33,812 nt of DNA. It comes from a virus. The translations under genes and the position numbers were made by a program. Position 1 is the first letter of the stretch; each line of letters begins with the position of its first letter. The stretch covers positions 1 to 33,812 of IMG/VR virus record IMGVR_UViG_3300044844_000303; one strand, written 5' to 3'. The notes under the pieces were generated by a model. It was not told the DNA's origin and made no database searches. It was given only the letters and a program-made list of their open reading frames with translations. Shown here one piece after another: positions 22,800-29,519 of the stretch.

Positions 22800-22952
22800 T
22801 TACTTTTTAAGCAATAAGATTTCTTTAATTCCGAAACGCATTCCCGTTTCTTCTTTCGATAGATTTACCATTTCGTTCGCGCTCTTAATACTTTCGTAAG
22901 CGACAACAATTTTATTTGTGTCAAAATTGATTACTGCAAATACTTTTTTCAT
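22800..22952 (-). CDS. 50-aa first gene of the early operon
   Basis: Unrecognised. The product begins MKKVFAVINFDTNKIVVAYE and continues SIKSANEMVNLSKEE, a compact beta-alpha pattern with a basic end (LLLKK). The ATG at 22952 is 23 bases downstream of the best promoter in the window, with an ACACAACAACAC leader. Its A+T-rich base texture and codons such as AAA and TTA differ from the surrounding genes, suggesting recent acquisition. As the first early gene it is a candidate anti-defence or host-takeover peptide, which is inference. Confidence 0.65.
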   Translation of the reverse strand: MKKVFAVINFDTNKIVVAYESIKSANEMVNLSKEETGMRFGIKEILLLKK

Positions 22953-22974
22953 GTGTTGTTGTGTTTTGTGTTGG

Positions 22975-23005
22975 CAAATATACACGCGTTTTTCGTTTCC
23001 ACAAA
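22975..23005 (-). promoter_or_regulatory. Strong early promoter (TTTG-19-TATATTTG)
   Basis: Minus strand: -33 box TTTG at 23002-23005, exactly 19 bases, then -7 box TATATTTG at 22975-22982. This is a full match to the Bacteroidota housekeeping promoter consensus. It lies just downstream of the terminator at 23049-23074 and starts the early operon. Confidence 0.85.
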
Positions 23006-23048
23006 TATTTTTGAAAAAAGGTTTTCAACACGGGCATGTTGGGGACAA

Positions 23049-23074
23049 AAAAACCCGGACGTTTCCGGGTTTTT
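23049..23074. terminator. Bidirectional rho-independent terminator
   Basis: A perfect hairpin: AAACCCGGA at 23051-23059, loop CGTT, TCCGGGTTT at 23064-23072, extended by two A-T pairs. It has a T-tract on either strand. It ends the late transcript (gene 23123-23542) and insulates the early promoter about 45 bases further on. The rest of the 170-base gap 22953-23122 holds only that promoter. Confidence 0.9.
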
Positions 23075-23122
23075 CACGAGTAAACCAAAACTAAACAATA
23101 TATAACACAAACAACGGGCAGA

Positions 23123-23542
23123 CTACCCGTTCACAATCGGTTCCAATATCGAAACGGCCACATGTGCAATCGCGGCGGATGGCAATATCAACCACCATGT
23201 CAATCCGGTGTTCAATGCGACCAACGCGTAAATTCCAAACGCAACCCATGTATTCATACAATACAAACAACCACCCATTGGTTTATACAAAAACTTCAAT
23301 GGATTTTTCGGGTGATTGACAACCCGTTCCAAAAACCATGTCCAAAATCCGAAGATTTGGCCTGGCTGAATGATGAAATCAATGAAAATCGTCATGGCTC
23401 CGGCGCCAACACCAATCAATCCGGCCAACATCACCGATTTGAACATGTCGCCATGTTCGGTGAATATTGCCAAACCCAAACCAACCATGATTCCCATTCC
23501 GAACCCGGTCAATTCATTCAATATTTTTCGAATTCTTTCCAT
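23123..23542 (-). CDS. Membrane protein with CxxC motif
   Basis: Unrecognised family. The 139-residue product has about four hydrophobic segments (GMGIMVGLGLAIFTEHG; SVMLAGLIGVGAGAMTIFI; WVAFGIYALVALNTGL; WWLILPSAAIAHVAVSIL). Between the second and third lies a basic loop with MGGCLYCMNTW, a CxxC-x(2)-W pattern near the membrane face reminiscent of small phage membrane proteins with a Cys pair. The start overlaps the upstream stop as TGATG. It is the last gene before the terminator. Near the lysis genes, a role in lysis control is possible but unsupported by motif. Confidence 0.65.
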   Translation of the reverse strand: MERIRKILNELTGFGMGIMVGLGLAIFTEHGDMFKSVMLAGLIGVGAGAMTIFIDFIIQPGQIFGFWTWFLERVVNHPKNPLKFLYKPMGGCLYCMNTWVAFGIYALVALNTGLTWWLILPSAAIAHVAVSILEPIVNG

Positions 23543-23856
23543 CAACAAACGGGTGAAATTCCGTCAACGGTCCATGAACACGCCCCGTCGGATGTGGTGA
23601 AATAATAAAATCCGGGCATGACATCACGAACACAATCCGGTGTTTTGATTTTGATTGTGGTTGTTCCATTCTCGTTGAACGTCATTGGCAATGTCACGGC
23701 GTCATCCGCGTCAAACTCGACAACGATTTCCGTAAACGTACCATTTGCGCCCCAAATTTCAAAAATGTATTCGCCTTCGCATGGCGCTTGAAAACCAAAA
23801 TCAATGGTTTGATTTGGTGCGAAACAACCAATGTGTTTTGAACATCCGCAATTCAT
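23542..23856 (-). CDS. Small Cys-rich beta protein
   Basis: Unrecognised. The 104-residue product has cysteines at its start (MNCGCSKHIGC) and throughout, with a beta-sandwich look (CEGEYIFEIWGANGTFTEIV, then TLPMTFNENGTTTIKIKTPD). It resembles a small virion surface or decoration protein. A promoter-like box TATCTTTG lies 17 bases upstream of the ATG. A structural role is inferred from composition and from the neck-type genes upstream. Confidence 0.55.
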   Translation of the reverse strand: MNCGCSKHIGCFAPNQTIDFGFQAPCEGEYIFEIWGANGTFTEIVVEFDADDAVTLPMTFNENGTTTIKIKTPDCVRDVMPGFYYFTTSDGACSWTVDGISPVC

Positions 23857-23873
23857 GTCATATCAATTTGCAT

Positions 23874-23881
23874 CAAAGATA
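23874..23881 (-). promoter_or_regulatory. Candidate promoter box (TATCTTTG)
   Basis: Minus strand TATCTTTG, a match to TAnnTTTG, in the 26-base gap before the gene starting at 23856. The -33 region is inside the upstream gene and lacks a clear TTTG, so strength is uncertain. Confidence 0.4.
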
Positions 23882-23882
23882 A

Positions 23883-24449
23883 TCAACACGCCGGACCATC
23901 ACATGGATTGTCACAATAATTTTCCAACGCCAAATCACGGTCGCCGGTCAAATCGAAATCAAACGCGACAATTGTCAAATTTTTATCGAATGGGCGGCCT
24001 TTTTTGCCTGGCGATTCATCAATGACAACCGAAACGGGGTCAATGGTCGATTCAACCGGTACAATTGAAACGTTGGCAAATGTGGCGGTCGATGGCAAAT
24101 TTGCGTTCATAACCGCCGCCCGTAAACGTTCTTCCAATTTCCATGGTTCGGCGCCGCGTAAACAGGCAACAACGCGCAATTGGTATCGGATTTGGAAAAA
24201 TGATTGGAATGAAGCGAATTTTTTGTCCGTTGATGGCGATTGATATTCAATCCGGCCATCGTTTCGGAACCGGATATAAAACCAGGCGGAATCCTGGTCA
24301 TGGATTCCGGCGAATTGATATTCATTCGAATTGGTGTCGCGAACCAATACACGGCCGTCGTCATCAATTTTCGCCAAATAAACCGATTTTTTGATTTCCG
24401 GAATTCTGCCATGTATGGCGTCCGCAATCGTACAAATCAAATGTTCCAT
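23883..24449 (-). CDS. Neck or tail-completion-type protein
   Basis: The 188-residue product is alpha/beta: an N-terminal helix (MEHLICTIADAIHGRIPEIK), strands containing LAKIDDDGRVLVRD and WFYIRFRNDGRIEY, a basic middle, and a Cys-containing acidic tail (CDNPCDGPAC). Its size, fold pattern and place directly after the gp10-like gene suggest a tail terminator or similar neck component that closes the tail tube for joining to the head. No diagnostic motif supports this, so the call is inference from order. It begins 3 bases after the upstream stop. Confidence 0.5.
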   Translation of the reverse strand: MEHLICTIADAIHGRIPEIKKSVYLAKIDDDGRVLVRDTNSNEYQFAGIHDQDSAWFYIRFRNDGRIEYQSPSTDKKFASFQSFFQIRYQLRVVACLRGAEPWKLEERLRAAVMNANLPSTATFANVSIVPVESTIDPVSVVIDESPGKKGRPFDKNLTIVAFDFDLTGDRDLALENYCDNPCDGPAC

Positions 24450-24452
24450 TTA

Positions 24453-24893
24453 TCAAAAATAAGACAACACGCGTTCGGAAATCAAATCGTTCAAATAATT
24501 TTCGACGTCCTGTCGTTCTCCGGCGGTTGGAATGAATATCGGTTTTTTGCGCCGTGATTCTTGTCCCTTTGCTTTTACATAATCGGTTGAATTGGTAATT
24601 GCCAAAAAAACATCGTCACCGGATTTCACAACTTGCATCGAATCGCGCAATGAACCGGTGAATTCCAAATCGACCATTCCGGTTTGTCTGCCATTCTCCG
24701 AACGTTTTTCAATCCATGATTTGGATTTGTATTTTCCAATTTTGCCGCCATTCGCGTCACCACCTTGGTTGAAAATACGTTGTTTCATTTCGCCTTCTAA
24801 CAATTTACCACCCAACAACAAAAGGTTTGGAACGTCGCGTTCGACATTGGCAACGGTTGTTTGAATTTTTTTGGCGAATTCTTGCGGCGTCAT
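24453..24893 (-). CDS. HK97-gp10-like head-tail joining protein
   Basis: With the ATG at 24893 (ATGA overlap with the preceding stop) it has 146 residues. The pattern is an N-terminal long helix (EFAKKIQTTVANVERDVPNL), a central basic loop (GKIGKYKSKSWIEKRSENGR), the motif LEFTGSLRDSMQVV and a strand pair with AITNSTDYVKAKGQE. This matches virion morphogenesis or neck proteins of the gp10/minor-tail type: a Leu-Xxx-Tyr-Thr-Gly-like loop, then residues for docking to the tail. It connects head and tail during assembly. It is separated from the capsid genes by the lysis genes. Confidence 0.65.
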   Translation of the reverse strand: MTPQEFAKKIQTTVANVERDVPNLLLLGGKLLEGEMKQRIFNQGGDANGGKIGKYKSKSWIEKRSENGRQTGMVDLEFTGSLRDSMQVVKSGDDVFLAITNSTDYVKAKGQESRRKKPIFIPTAGERQDVENYLNDLISERVLSYF

Positions 24894-25306
24894 TTGAACA
24901 TTTTGTGAATGGTGAACATCGCTAAGATAAGAACAATAATGGATGGAATCAACCACAACCAACGTTTTGTTTCTTCATTGACGACAATCGTCCGGACGGT
25001 TTCGGTGTGGTAATTTTCCACGCGGACGGTGTCCGATGGACATTTGGTTTCAACAAATATCGAATCGCCCGGCAACCAATGAATCATGGTTTCAATCCTG
25101 GTTTCATGGTCGCGGATGAACACGGTGTCACGGCCATCAAACGCAACAATGGTGTCCATTCGGGCGCCGTTGATGTGAATCACGGTGTCTTTGACCATGG
25201 TTGTGGTCCATTCCTTTTCAATCCAACATGGATATTTTGAAACGTGACGTTGGCATGATGTCGCCATGACTGCGACAATTGCAATTCCAAAAATTGTTTT
25301 TTTCAT
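24890..25306 (-). CDS. Lipoprotein with C-terminal membrane anchor (putative unimolecular spanin)
   Basis: The 138-residue product starts MKKTIFGIAIVAVMATSC, a signal peptide with lipobox and Cys18 as lipid-attachment site. A periplasmic, Thr/Asp/His-rich beta region follows (residues 30-110). A hydrophobic segment WLWLIPSIIVLILAMF (116-131) sits at the C-terminus with basic residues after it. Lipid at one end and an inner-membrane helix at the other is the layout of unimolecular spanins such as T1 gp11, which fuse outer and inner membrane in the last step of lysis. The gene overlaps the holin stop by 4 bases. The role follows from topology and neighbourhood, not from similarity. Confidence 0.65.
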   Translation of the reverse strand: MKKTIFGIAIVAVMATSCQRHVSKYPCWIEKEWTTTMVKDTVIHINGARMDTIVAFDGRDTVFIRDHETRIETMIHWLPGDSIFVETKCPSDTVRVENYHTETVRTIVVNEETKRWLWLIPSIIVLILAMFTIHKMFK

Positions 25307-25734
25307 TGTTTGGCCTCCAAATATTCGTTTTTGTAGTTGTCGATTTTGTCCGTTATCATTCGGGCAAATCCTTTTTTTATCCAACCCAACAACGCCAAAT
25401 TTTTCACCAATGACATCAAATTGACAATCACAATTGGCACGAACACGGCTTCATTCAACCAAAACAAAACGTCCGCCCCTTTGCTCAAATTGGTGGCAAA
25501 CATCAACAACGCTGTATGTGATAACAGGGTCCAAAAGATTCGGAGTGCAATCCGGGTGTCAAAACGATTGTGTTTGAACGCCAAATAAGTCGCCGACAAA
25601 TGGTCGGCGGCAATCAATCCAACCAGGGTGAAATAAGAAATTGACGGGTCGAATATCCAATCCGCCACAAACGCGGAAATGGCGCCGGCGGTGATTCCGC
25701 CGAAAATTGTAAAAATGACCATTGGCGATTTCAT
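25303..25734 (-). CDS. Holin (phage holin family 4-like)
   Basis: The 143-residue product has four hydrophobic segments: residues 5-25, 37-53, 66-82 and 93-112 approximately. The second is followed by a basic turn (AFKHNRFDTRIALRIFWTLL), as in the family-4 holins with a D-H/Y-(I/L)-(S/T)-G-type helix. The C-terminus is charged and cytoplasmic. It acts in the inner membrane to time lysis and let the amidase pass. Its stop overlaps the spanin-like lipoprotein's ATG. The amidase is four genes upstream, so the cassette is interrupted. Confidence 0.75.
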   Translation of the reverse strand: MKSPMVIFTIFGGITAGAISAFVADWIFDPSISYFTLVGLIAADHLSATYLAFKHNRFDTRIALRIFWTLLSHTALLMFATNLSKGADVLFWLNEAVFVPIVIVNLMSLVKNLALLGWIKKGFARMITDKIDNYKNEYLEAKQ

Positions 25735-25805
25735 TTTTTATTTGTACATGTTCCGGGTGGCCGTTCATGTACGTCGCCAATCGTTCGTTTGTTACATGAC
25801 GAACA

Positions 25806-25889
25806 TCAATATTTGGGACGCGGACGCGATGTTGTCGGTCTGCTAACCGGGCGCGAAGGGCGCGAAGGTTTGTTGCAATTACATTTCAT
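25806..25889 (-). CDS. 27-aa Cys/Arg/Pro-rich peptide; possibly the start of a frame-broken small gene
   Basis: The ATG at 25889 overlaps the preceding stop. The product is MKCNCNKPSRPSRPVSRPTT followed by SRPRPKY. The 71 bases from its stop to the holin start hold no other ORF with a start, but reading on in the +1 frame gives the plausible NIDVRHVTNERLATYMNG and HPEHVQIK. Returning to the first frame at an A6 run would end at a TGA overlapping the holin ATG. This may be one small gene with two frame changes at homopolymers (assembly error or decay), or chance. Confidence 0.35.
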   Translation of the reverse strand: MKCNCNKPSRPSRPVSRPTTSRPRPKY

Positions 25890-26157
25890 CGTCGAAAGTT
25901 TTTTCAATTAGTTCATGGCCATTCGTTCCATCAAATCCGGTGTACCATTCAACGGCGTTCAATACCAAATCGGTCATGGTGATGTTGTGTTTTGCGGCGT
26001 ATTGCTCAAAAAACAATTTGTGTTGTTTTTGCAATCGAATGTTGATGATTTTGTTTCGGGGTTTGGAAACGCGAACAAATCCGCGAACGCCTTTGACGCT
26101 GCGTTTTTCCTTTTCGGTCAACTTCGATTTGATGGAAATATTTGGTTTCATTGTCAT
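25879..26157 (-). CDS. Ribbon-helix-helix-type DNA-binding protein
   Basis: The 92-residue basic product has an N-terminal Lys/Arg-rich arm (MTMKPNISIKSKLTEKEKRS), a strand KIINIRLQKQHKLFFEQYAA and two helices ending ITMTDLVLNAVEWYTG. This is the strand-helix-helix pattern of CopG/Arc-type DNA-binding proteins. The ATG at 26157 overlaps the previous stop as ATGA. Its position in the late operon, between a virion protein and the holin, is unusual for a regulator; it may time late transcription or act on host DNA. Confidence 0.65.
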   Translation of the reverse strand: MTMKPNISIKSKLTEKEKRSVKGVRGFVRVSKPRNKIINIRLQKQHKLFFEQYAAKHNITMTDLVLNAVEWYTGFDGTNGHELIEKTFDDEM

Positions 26158-27095
26158 GGCATTCCGTAAACATAACGCGATTGGTTGCAAATGACGCAAA
26201 TGTCATCCATTCGGTTGAATAATTCCGGCAATTGTTGAATCGCCGTTTTCATTTGGGCGTCATATTGCGCCGTCCAATTCTCCAAACAAAAATTCCAGGT
26301 GTCGGAATCCAACAAAGTGATTGAATTCAACCGGTCGGTTGTCAATGCCTCTTTTGCGATTTCCATTCCGGCCCGGTACAATATCGGAAAACGTAATTTT
26401 TGCGCCAATACACAACCAATTTCATCAACCGAACATTCGGCGGCGGCCCCTACAATCAAACCAAATGACGTTCCGGTTGTTGTGGTTCCTGACCAACCAT
26501 TGGCAATCAAAAATTCGCTTTTTTTAGTCGAACATTTACAACCTCCCTTGACTTTCGTTTTGTTGGTGTCAATGACCGTGTTGTCCATGGTCACGAACAC
26601 TTCATCCGTTTGCGATAAATAATTGGGAAAAATTTCCGCGTCACCATATTGGTCCGTTGTGAACATGAATGTTGCCATGTTCAATCCGTCGGCGATTTGA
26701 ATATTGTTCGAATAATTTGGTTGCTGTATTTTGATTTTCACCGATTGAACCCGGATTCGCAACATACGCGAATCACGGGTGTTGATACGGACGCCCCGGT
26801 CCAATGGCGCCGGTGTGTTCCATGCGTTGTCCCATTCTCCAACCTTCAATTCGTCAACCAATGAATTCATCCGAAAATGTGGCATGGCAAAACGGGCCAT
26901 TTCATCCAAAATCAATTGGGTGGCAAAATTGATTTTTGATTCGAGCAATTGAACGCCGGATGAAAATCCGGAATCCGCCATGTCGGCCGCGCGACGAATA
27001 TTGATTCCCTCCAAATCGTCAATGTACAATCCGGATTTGGGCGTTGTCTGCGATACACAACGAATTCCAATAAAATTGTCAAAACATGTCGCCAT
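26154..27095 (-). CDS. Virion-type protein with LYIDDLEGI motif and C-terminal Cys pairs
   Basis: With the ATG at 27095 it has 313 residues. The start MATCFDNFIGIRCVSQTTPK followed by SGLYIDDLEGINIRRAADMA is a pattern I have seen in Bacteroidota phage structural-type genes, but I cannot name the function. Cysteines cluster in the middle (GGCKCSTKK) and at the end (CVICNQSRY). The central part is beta-rich. The start overlaps the amidase stop by 17 bases; the longer frame upstream is shadow of the amidase gene. A tail or surface structural role is inferred. Confidence 0.55.
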   Translation of the reverse strand: MATCFDNFIGIRCVSQTTPKSGLYIDDLEGINIRRAADMADSGFSSGVQLLESKINFATQLILDEMARFAMPHFRMNSLVDELKVGEWDNAWNTPAPLDRGVRINTRDSRMLRIRVQSVKIKIQQPNYSNNIQIADGLNMATFMFTTDQYGDAEIFPNYLSQTDEVFVTMDNTVIDTNKTKVKGGCKCSTKKSEFLIANGWSGTTTTGTSFGLIVGAAAECSVDEIGCVLAQKLRFPILYRAGMEIAKEALTTDRLNSITLLDSDTWNFCLENWTAQYDAQMKTAIQQLPELFNRMDDICVICNQSRYVYGMP

Positions 27096-27588
27096 ATCCA
27101 AAAGGGTCTTTTTTGTAAATATTTTTTTCCGGTATCCATAAAGATTCCAAATAATTTGGAACCCAAAATGACGGACATCCTTTGTTGTCAAATTGGTTGT
27201 GTCCGGCAATTAAAACGTCGGGTTGATACCTTAAAACTTCGTCAATGATGGCGGCCAATGTTTGTGATTGTGCATCGTTCAACGTGTTTTTCACCCTGGT
27301 TCCCTCTTTATTCAATCCGCCGACATAAACAACATGTCGTGAAATTCCGTTGAATCCTTTGACGCCATTTGTGATTTCCGCGTCATCAATCCATTTGTCG
27401 CCATTGTGTTTGACGAATGTTCGACGACTTCCATCCAACAAAATCATGTCCGAATATCCAACCTTTCGCCATCCGCGTCCATGTGGCGGCGGTGACGTAT
27501 GCCAACGGACGATGTCATCCGGGGTCACGTTTTGTCCTTCCCTGGTCGCCGTGCAATGAATAATCAAATATTTGAATGGTTGTTTCAT
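27079..27588 (-). CDS. Endolysin: N-acetylmuramoyl-L-alanine amidase (T7-lysozyme-like)
   Basis: Cleaves the amide bond between N-acetylmuramic acid and L-alanine in peptidoglycan to release progeny. It has 169 residues, the single-domain size of Amidase_2 phage endolysins. Zinc ligands align with T7 lysozyme: His11 in LIIHCTATREG, His130 in AGHNQF and Cys138 in KGCPSF. The catalytic helpers Tyr45 (VGYSDMI) and Lys136 are also present. There is no signal peptide, so it needs the holin. Its ATG overlaps the preceding stop as ATGA. Confidence 0.95.
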   Translation of the reverse strand: MKQPFKYLIIHCTATREGQNVTPDDIVRWHTSPPPHGRGWRKVGYSDMILLDGSRRTFVKHNGDKWIDDAEITNGVKGFNGISRHVVYVGGLNKEGTRVKNTLNDAQSQTLAAIIDEVLRYQPDVLIAGHNQFDNKGCPSFWVPNYLESLWIPEKNIYKKDPFGYGDMF

Positions 27589-28013
27589 TGGTCATCATTG
27601 TTTGGCTCCAATGGTTCAACGGGTTCAATGTCTTCGGTTTCTTTTGTTTTTTTGTTCTTCAGTCCAAAAAAATAAACGGCAAATTTTTGATTTTCGATGA
27701 CATCCGATGTCAAACTATCATGTTGGTTTTTCACGCGTTCAATGGCCGTCATGATTTGACGGTCATGTTTGCGGCGAAACATTCCGGATGTAATTGTAAA
27801 AATCACACCTTCATTTTTATTGATTGCCTTAATCCATGACGGTTTGGAATATTGGCATTTTGCTACCGATTCCATTCGCTTCATTCGTTCCACATGGATT
27901 TCCGATGTTGAAACAACGAAAACATCATGTGGCCAAATGGATTTGTATAAAGTAACAACGGCGGATTCAATCATGTCCGGAGTTGTATCTAATTTATCGC
28001 GGTGATATATCAT
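27585..28013 (-). CDS. Hypothetical protein before the endolysin
   Basis: Unrecognised. With the ATG at 28013, 2 bases after the upstream stop, it has 142 residues. It begins MIYHRDKLDTTPDMIESAVV, has a mixed alpha/beta core (VFVVSTSEIHVERMK; GVIFTITSGMFRRKHDRQIM) and ends in an acidic, Pro/Glu/Asp-rich tail (EDIEPVEPLEPNNDDQ). The DTTPDMI and FVVS/TSE patterns suggest a nucleotide- or sugar-binding fold, but I cannot confirm it. The longer open frame upstream is shadow of the previous gene. Confidence 0.6.
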   Translation of the reverse strand: MIYHRDKLDTTPDMIESAVVTLYKSIWPHDVFVVSTSEIHVERMKRMESVAKCQYSKPSWIKAINKNEGVIFTITSGMFRRKHDRQIMTAIERVKNQHDSLTSDVIENQKFAVYFFGLKNKKTKETEDIEPVEPLEPNNDDQ

Positions 28014-28015
28014 AA

Positions 28016-28855
28016 CTATCGAAAATTTGTTCCACGGCCCGGTCCGCCTTTTGGACGTGTGGCCCGTGAAATTTGGTTGATTGCGTTTTTGGTTGTTTGG
28101 GCGAATCCTGGTTGTCCATTGAACAATCGACAATCGCCGGTTGGACAATCAACAACGGTCTTTTTTCCCGAAACATCATTTCCGCCGGATGGCGGCGCCG
28201 GCGCTTCGACTGCCGTCCCCGTGATTGGAATGACAAATTGTTGACATTCAATGTCAACGTAAACATTGCAAGATATTGGACCAATGGTCCCTGGTTGCCA
28301 TGTAATTTGAACGCTTTGGAATTCATCCAAACACAATTTCGCGGTTGATTCCGGCGAAATAATAAAGTCGGTACAATCCGTTGAAATTAAGTAATTGTAG
28401 CAACAAACCGTTGGATTGGTCATGGTGATGTTCACCGGGTTAATTGTGTTCAAATTAACGGTCCCAAAATCAATTGAAGCGGTGTCAACCGTTGTTGACA
28501 TGTCAATGGCCTCAAAATCGAAATTGAATATTTGGACGGTTGTTCCATCAATCAACGATTCAACAACCAATGTGTCGGTGTCTGCGACACTTCCGGCGCA
28601 ATATTCACCCGCCAATTGAAATGATTGACCTGGTCCAACATTAAATGGTGGACTAACAATGTCTCCGGCATAATTTATTTGAAATGATTGAATAGCGAAC
28701 AATCCGTTGTTGAATACAACAATGAAATCGGAAATTTCAATGTCCGATTCTTCAGTATTTGTTACAATACATTGAAAGTTGCAACAACAACCGCCATACA
28801 TTTGGTTTGTTCCGCTCCCTTGCGGAATCAAACAATTGTCAATCGTCAACGCCAT
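28016..28855 (-). CDS. Ig/ASH-like virion protein
   Basis: The 279-residue product has two beta domains. Residues about 18-115 (GGCCCNFQCIVTN at the start) and about 120-215 (SIDFGTVNLNTINPVNITMT, then TWQPGTIGPISCNVYVDIEC) are Ig-like, the second close to the ASH type. The C-terminus is a flexible, Pro/Gly-rich tail ending GGPGRGTNFR. The protein at 2957-6139 has the same kind of domain. Its place as first gene after a terminator and promoter, close to the capsid and tail genes, suggests a head or tail surface protein, possibly a binding decoration. Confidence 0.6.
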   Translation of the reverse strand: MALTIDNCLIPQGSGTNQMYGGCCCNFQCIVTNTEESDIEISDFIVVFNNGLFAIQSFQINYAGDIVSPPFNVGPGQSFQLAGEYCAGSVADTDTLVVESLIDGTTVQIFNFDFEAIDMSTTVDTASIDFGTVNLNTINPVNITMTNPTVCCYNYLISTDCTDFIISPESTAKLCLDEFQSVQITWQPGTIGPISCNVYVDIECQQFVIPITGTAVEAPAPPSGGNDVSGKKTVVDCPTGDCRLFNGQPGFAQTTKNAINQISRATRPKGGPGRGTNFR

Positions 28856-28871
28856 TTCATTTCAATTTTTT

Positions 28872-28879
28872 CAAAGTTA
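28872..28879 (-). promoter_or_regulatory. Candidate late promoter (TAACTTTG)
   Basis: Minus strand TAACTTTG matches TAnnTTTG and lies 16 bases before the ATG at 28855, directly after the terminator. The -33 position falls in the terminator stem (GTTG, spacer about 16) and is a poor match. The next gene upstream (29484) has a similar leader, TAACTTAAAAAAA. Confidence 0.5.
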
Positions 28880-28880
28880 G

Positions 28881-28920
28881 AAAAAAAAGACCAACCAACG
28901 AACGTCGGTCGGCCTTTTTT
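28881..28920 (-). terminator. Rho-independent terminator after the capsid operon
   Basis: On the minus strand the stem GACCGAC-loop-GTTGGTC (28904-28910 and 28889-28895, one G-T pair, loop of 8) is followed by eight T. The far side is also T-rich on the plus strand. It ends the transcript that includes scaffold, capsid and the gene at 28942-29484. Confidence 0.75.
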
Positions 28921-28941
28921 ATGACTCAACATTGGATTGGC

Positions 28942-29484
28942 TTATAAACCATCCAAATTCACGGCCACGCCACATGGCATGGTCACGGCGTTCCAACTCA
29001 CGGTTCCGTCAAAGTAGATGGAACCGGTGTTGTTGTCTTCAATAACCTGGTCAACCTCCATTGTAAACGATGTGATTGGACCATAAAAATATCCATCACA
29101 TGTATAATATCCGAATTGATACAACGGGGCGTTCAATTGAATTGAATTGTAAAATTCAATGTCGGTGCAATCGTCCGGGTCTGAATTGTAATCTTGAAAC
29201 GTCACCGATTTTTCGCCACCAACAATTGATTCGGGCGAACATGATGAAACGCGTTTTTTGGTGAATGTTCCTTTTGCTTTTTGGCCCAACAACAAACCGG
29301 TCAATACAACATCACCGGACGCGATGGCCGCAATCCATTCGTCGCGGTCGCTTACGTCGGTGAACGTGTAATCACATTTGATGAATGCCAATTTCGAAAT
29401 TCCGCCGTTTCGGGTTGTGATTCCACACCCGGCGGACGGCGCCGGCGGTAAAGCGGGCGCACATGCTGACGTACATAATGCCAT
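28942..29484 (-). CDS. Putative major tail (tube) or head decoration protein
   Basis: The 180-residue product begins MALCTSACAPALPPAPSAG and continues CGITTRNGGISKLAFIKCDY, then a beta-rich chain with TFTDVSDRDEWIAAIASGDV and paired cysteines. It follows the major capsid gene and precedes a terminator, so it is expressed at high level with the capsid. Size and beta composition suit a tail tube subunit, and no other tube candidate of that size is in the tail block; a decoration role is the alternative. I cannot separate these from sequence alone. Confidence 0.5.
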   Translation of the reverse strand: MALCTSACAPALPPAPSAGCGITTRNGGISKLAFIKCDYTFTDVSDRDEWIAAIASGDVVLTGLLLGQKAKGTFTKKRVSSCSPESIVGGEKSVTFQDYNSDPDDCTDIEFYNSIQLNAPLYQFGYYTCDGYFYGPITSFTMEVDQVIEDNNTGSIYFDGTVSWNAVTMPCGVAVNLDGL

Positions 29485-29519
29485 TTTATTTTCGTTTTTT
29501 TAAGTTAGAAAAATTTGAA

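Noticed and set aside
25559-25780. Open frame of 73 codons overlapping the holin gene
   Set aside because: Beyond its first about 15 codons it is only a shadow of the holin frame and starts at TTG. The early part is discussed as a possible broken small gene.
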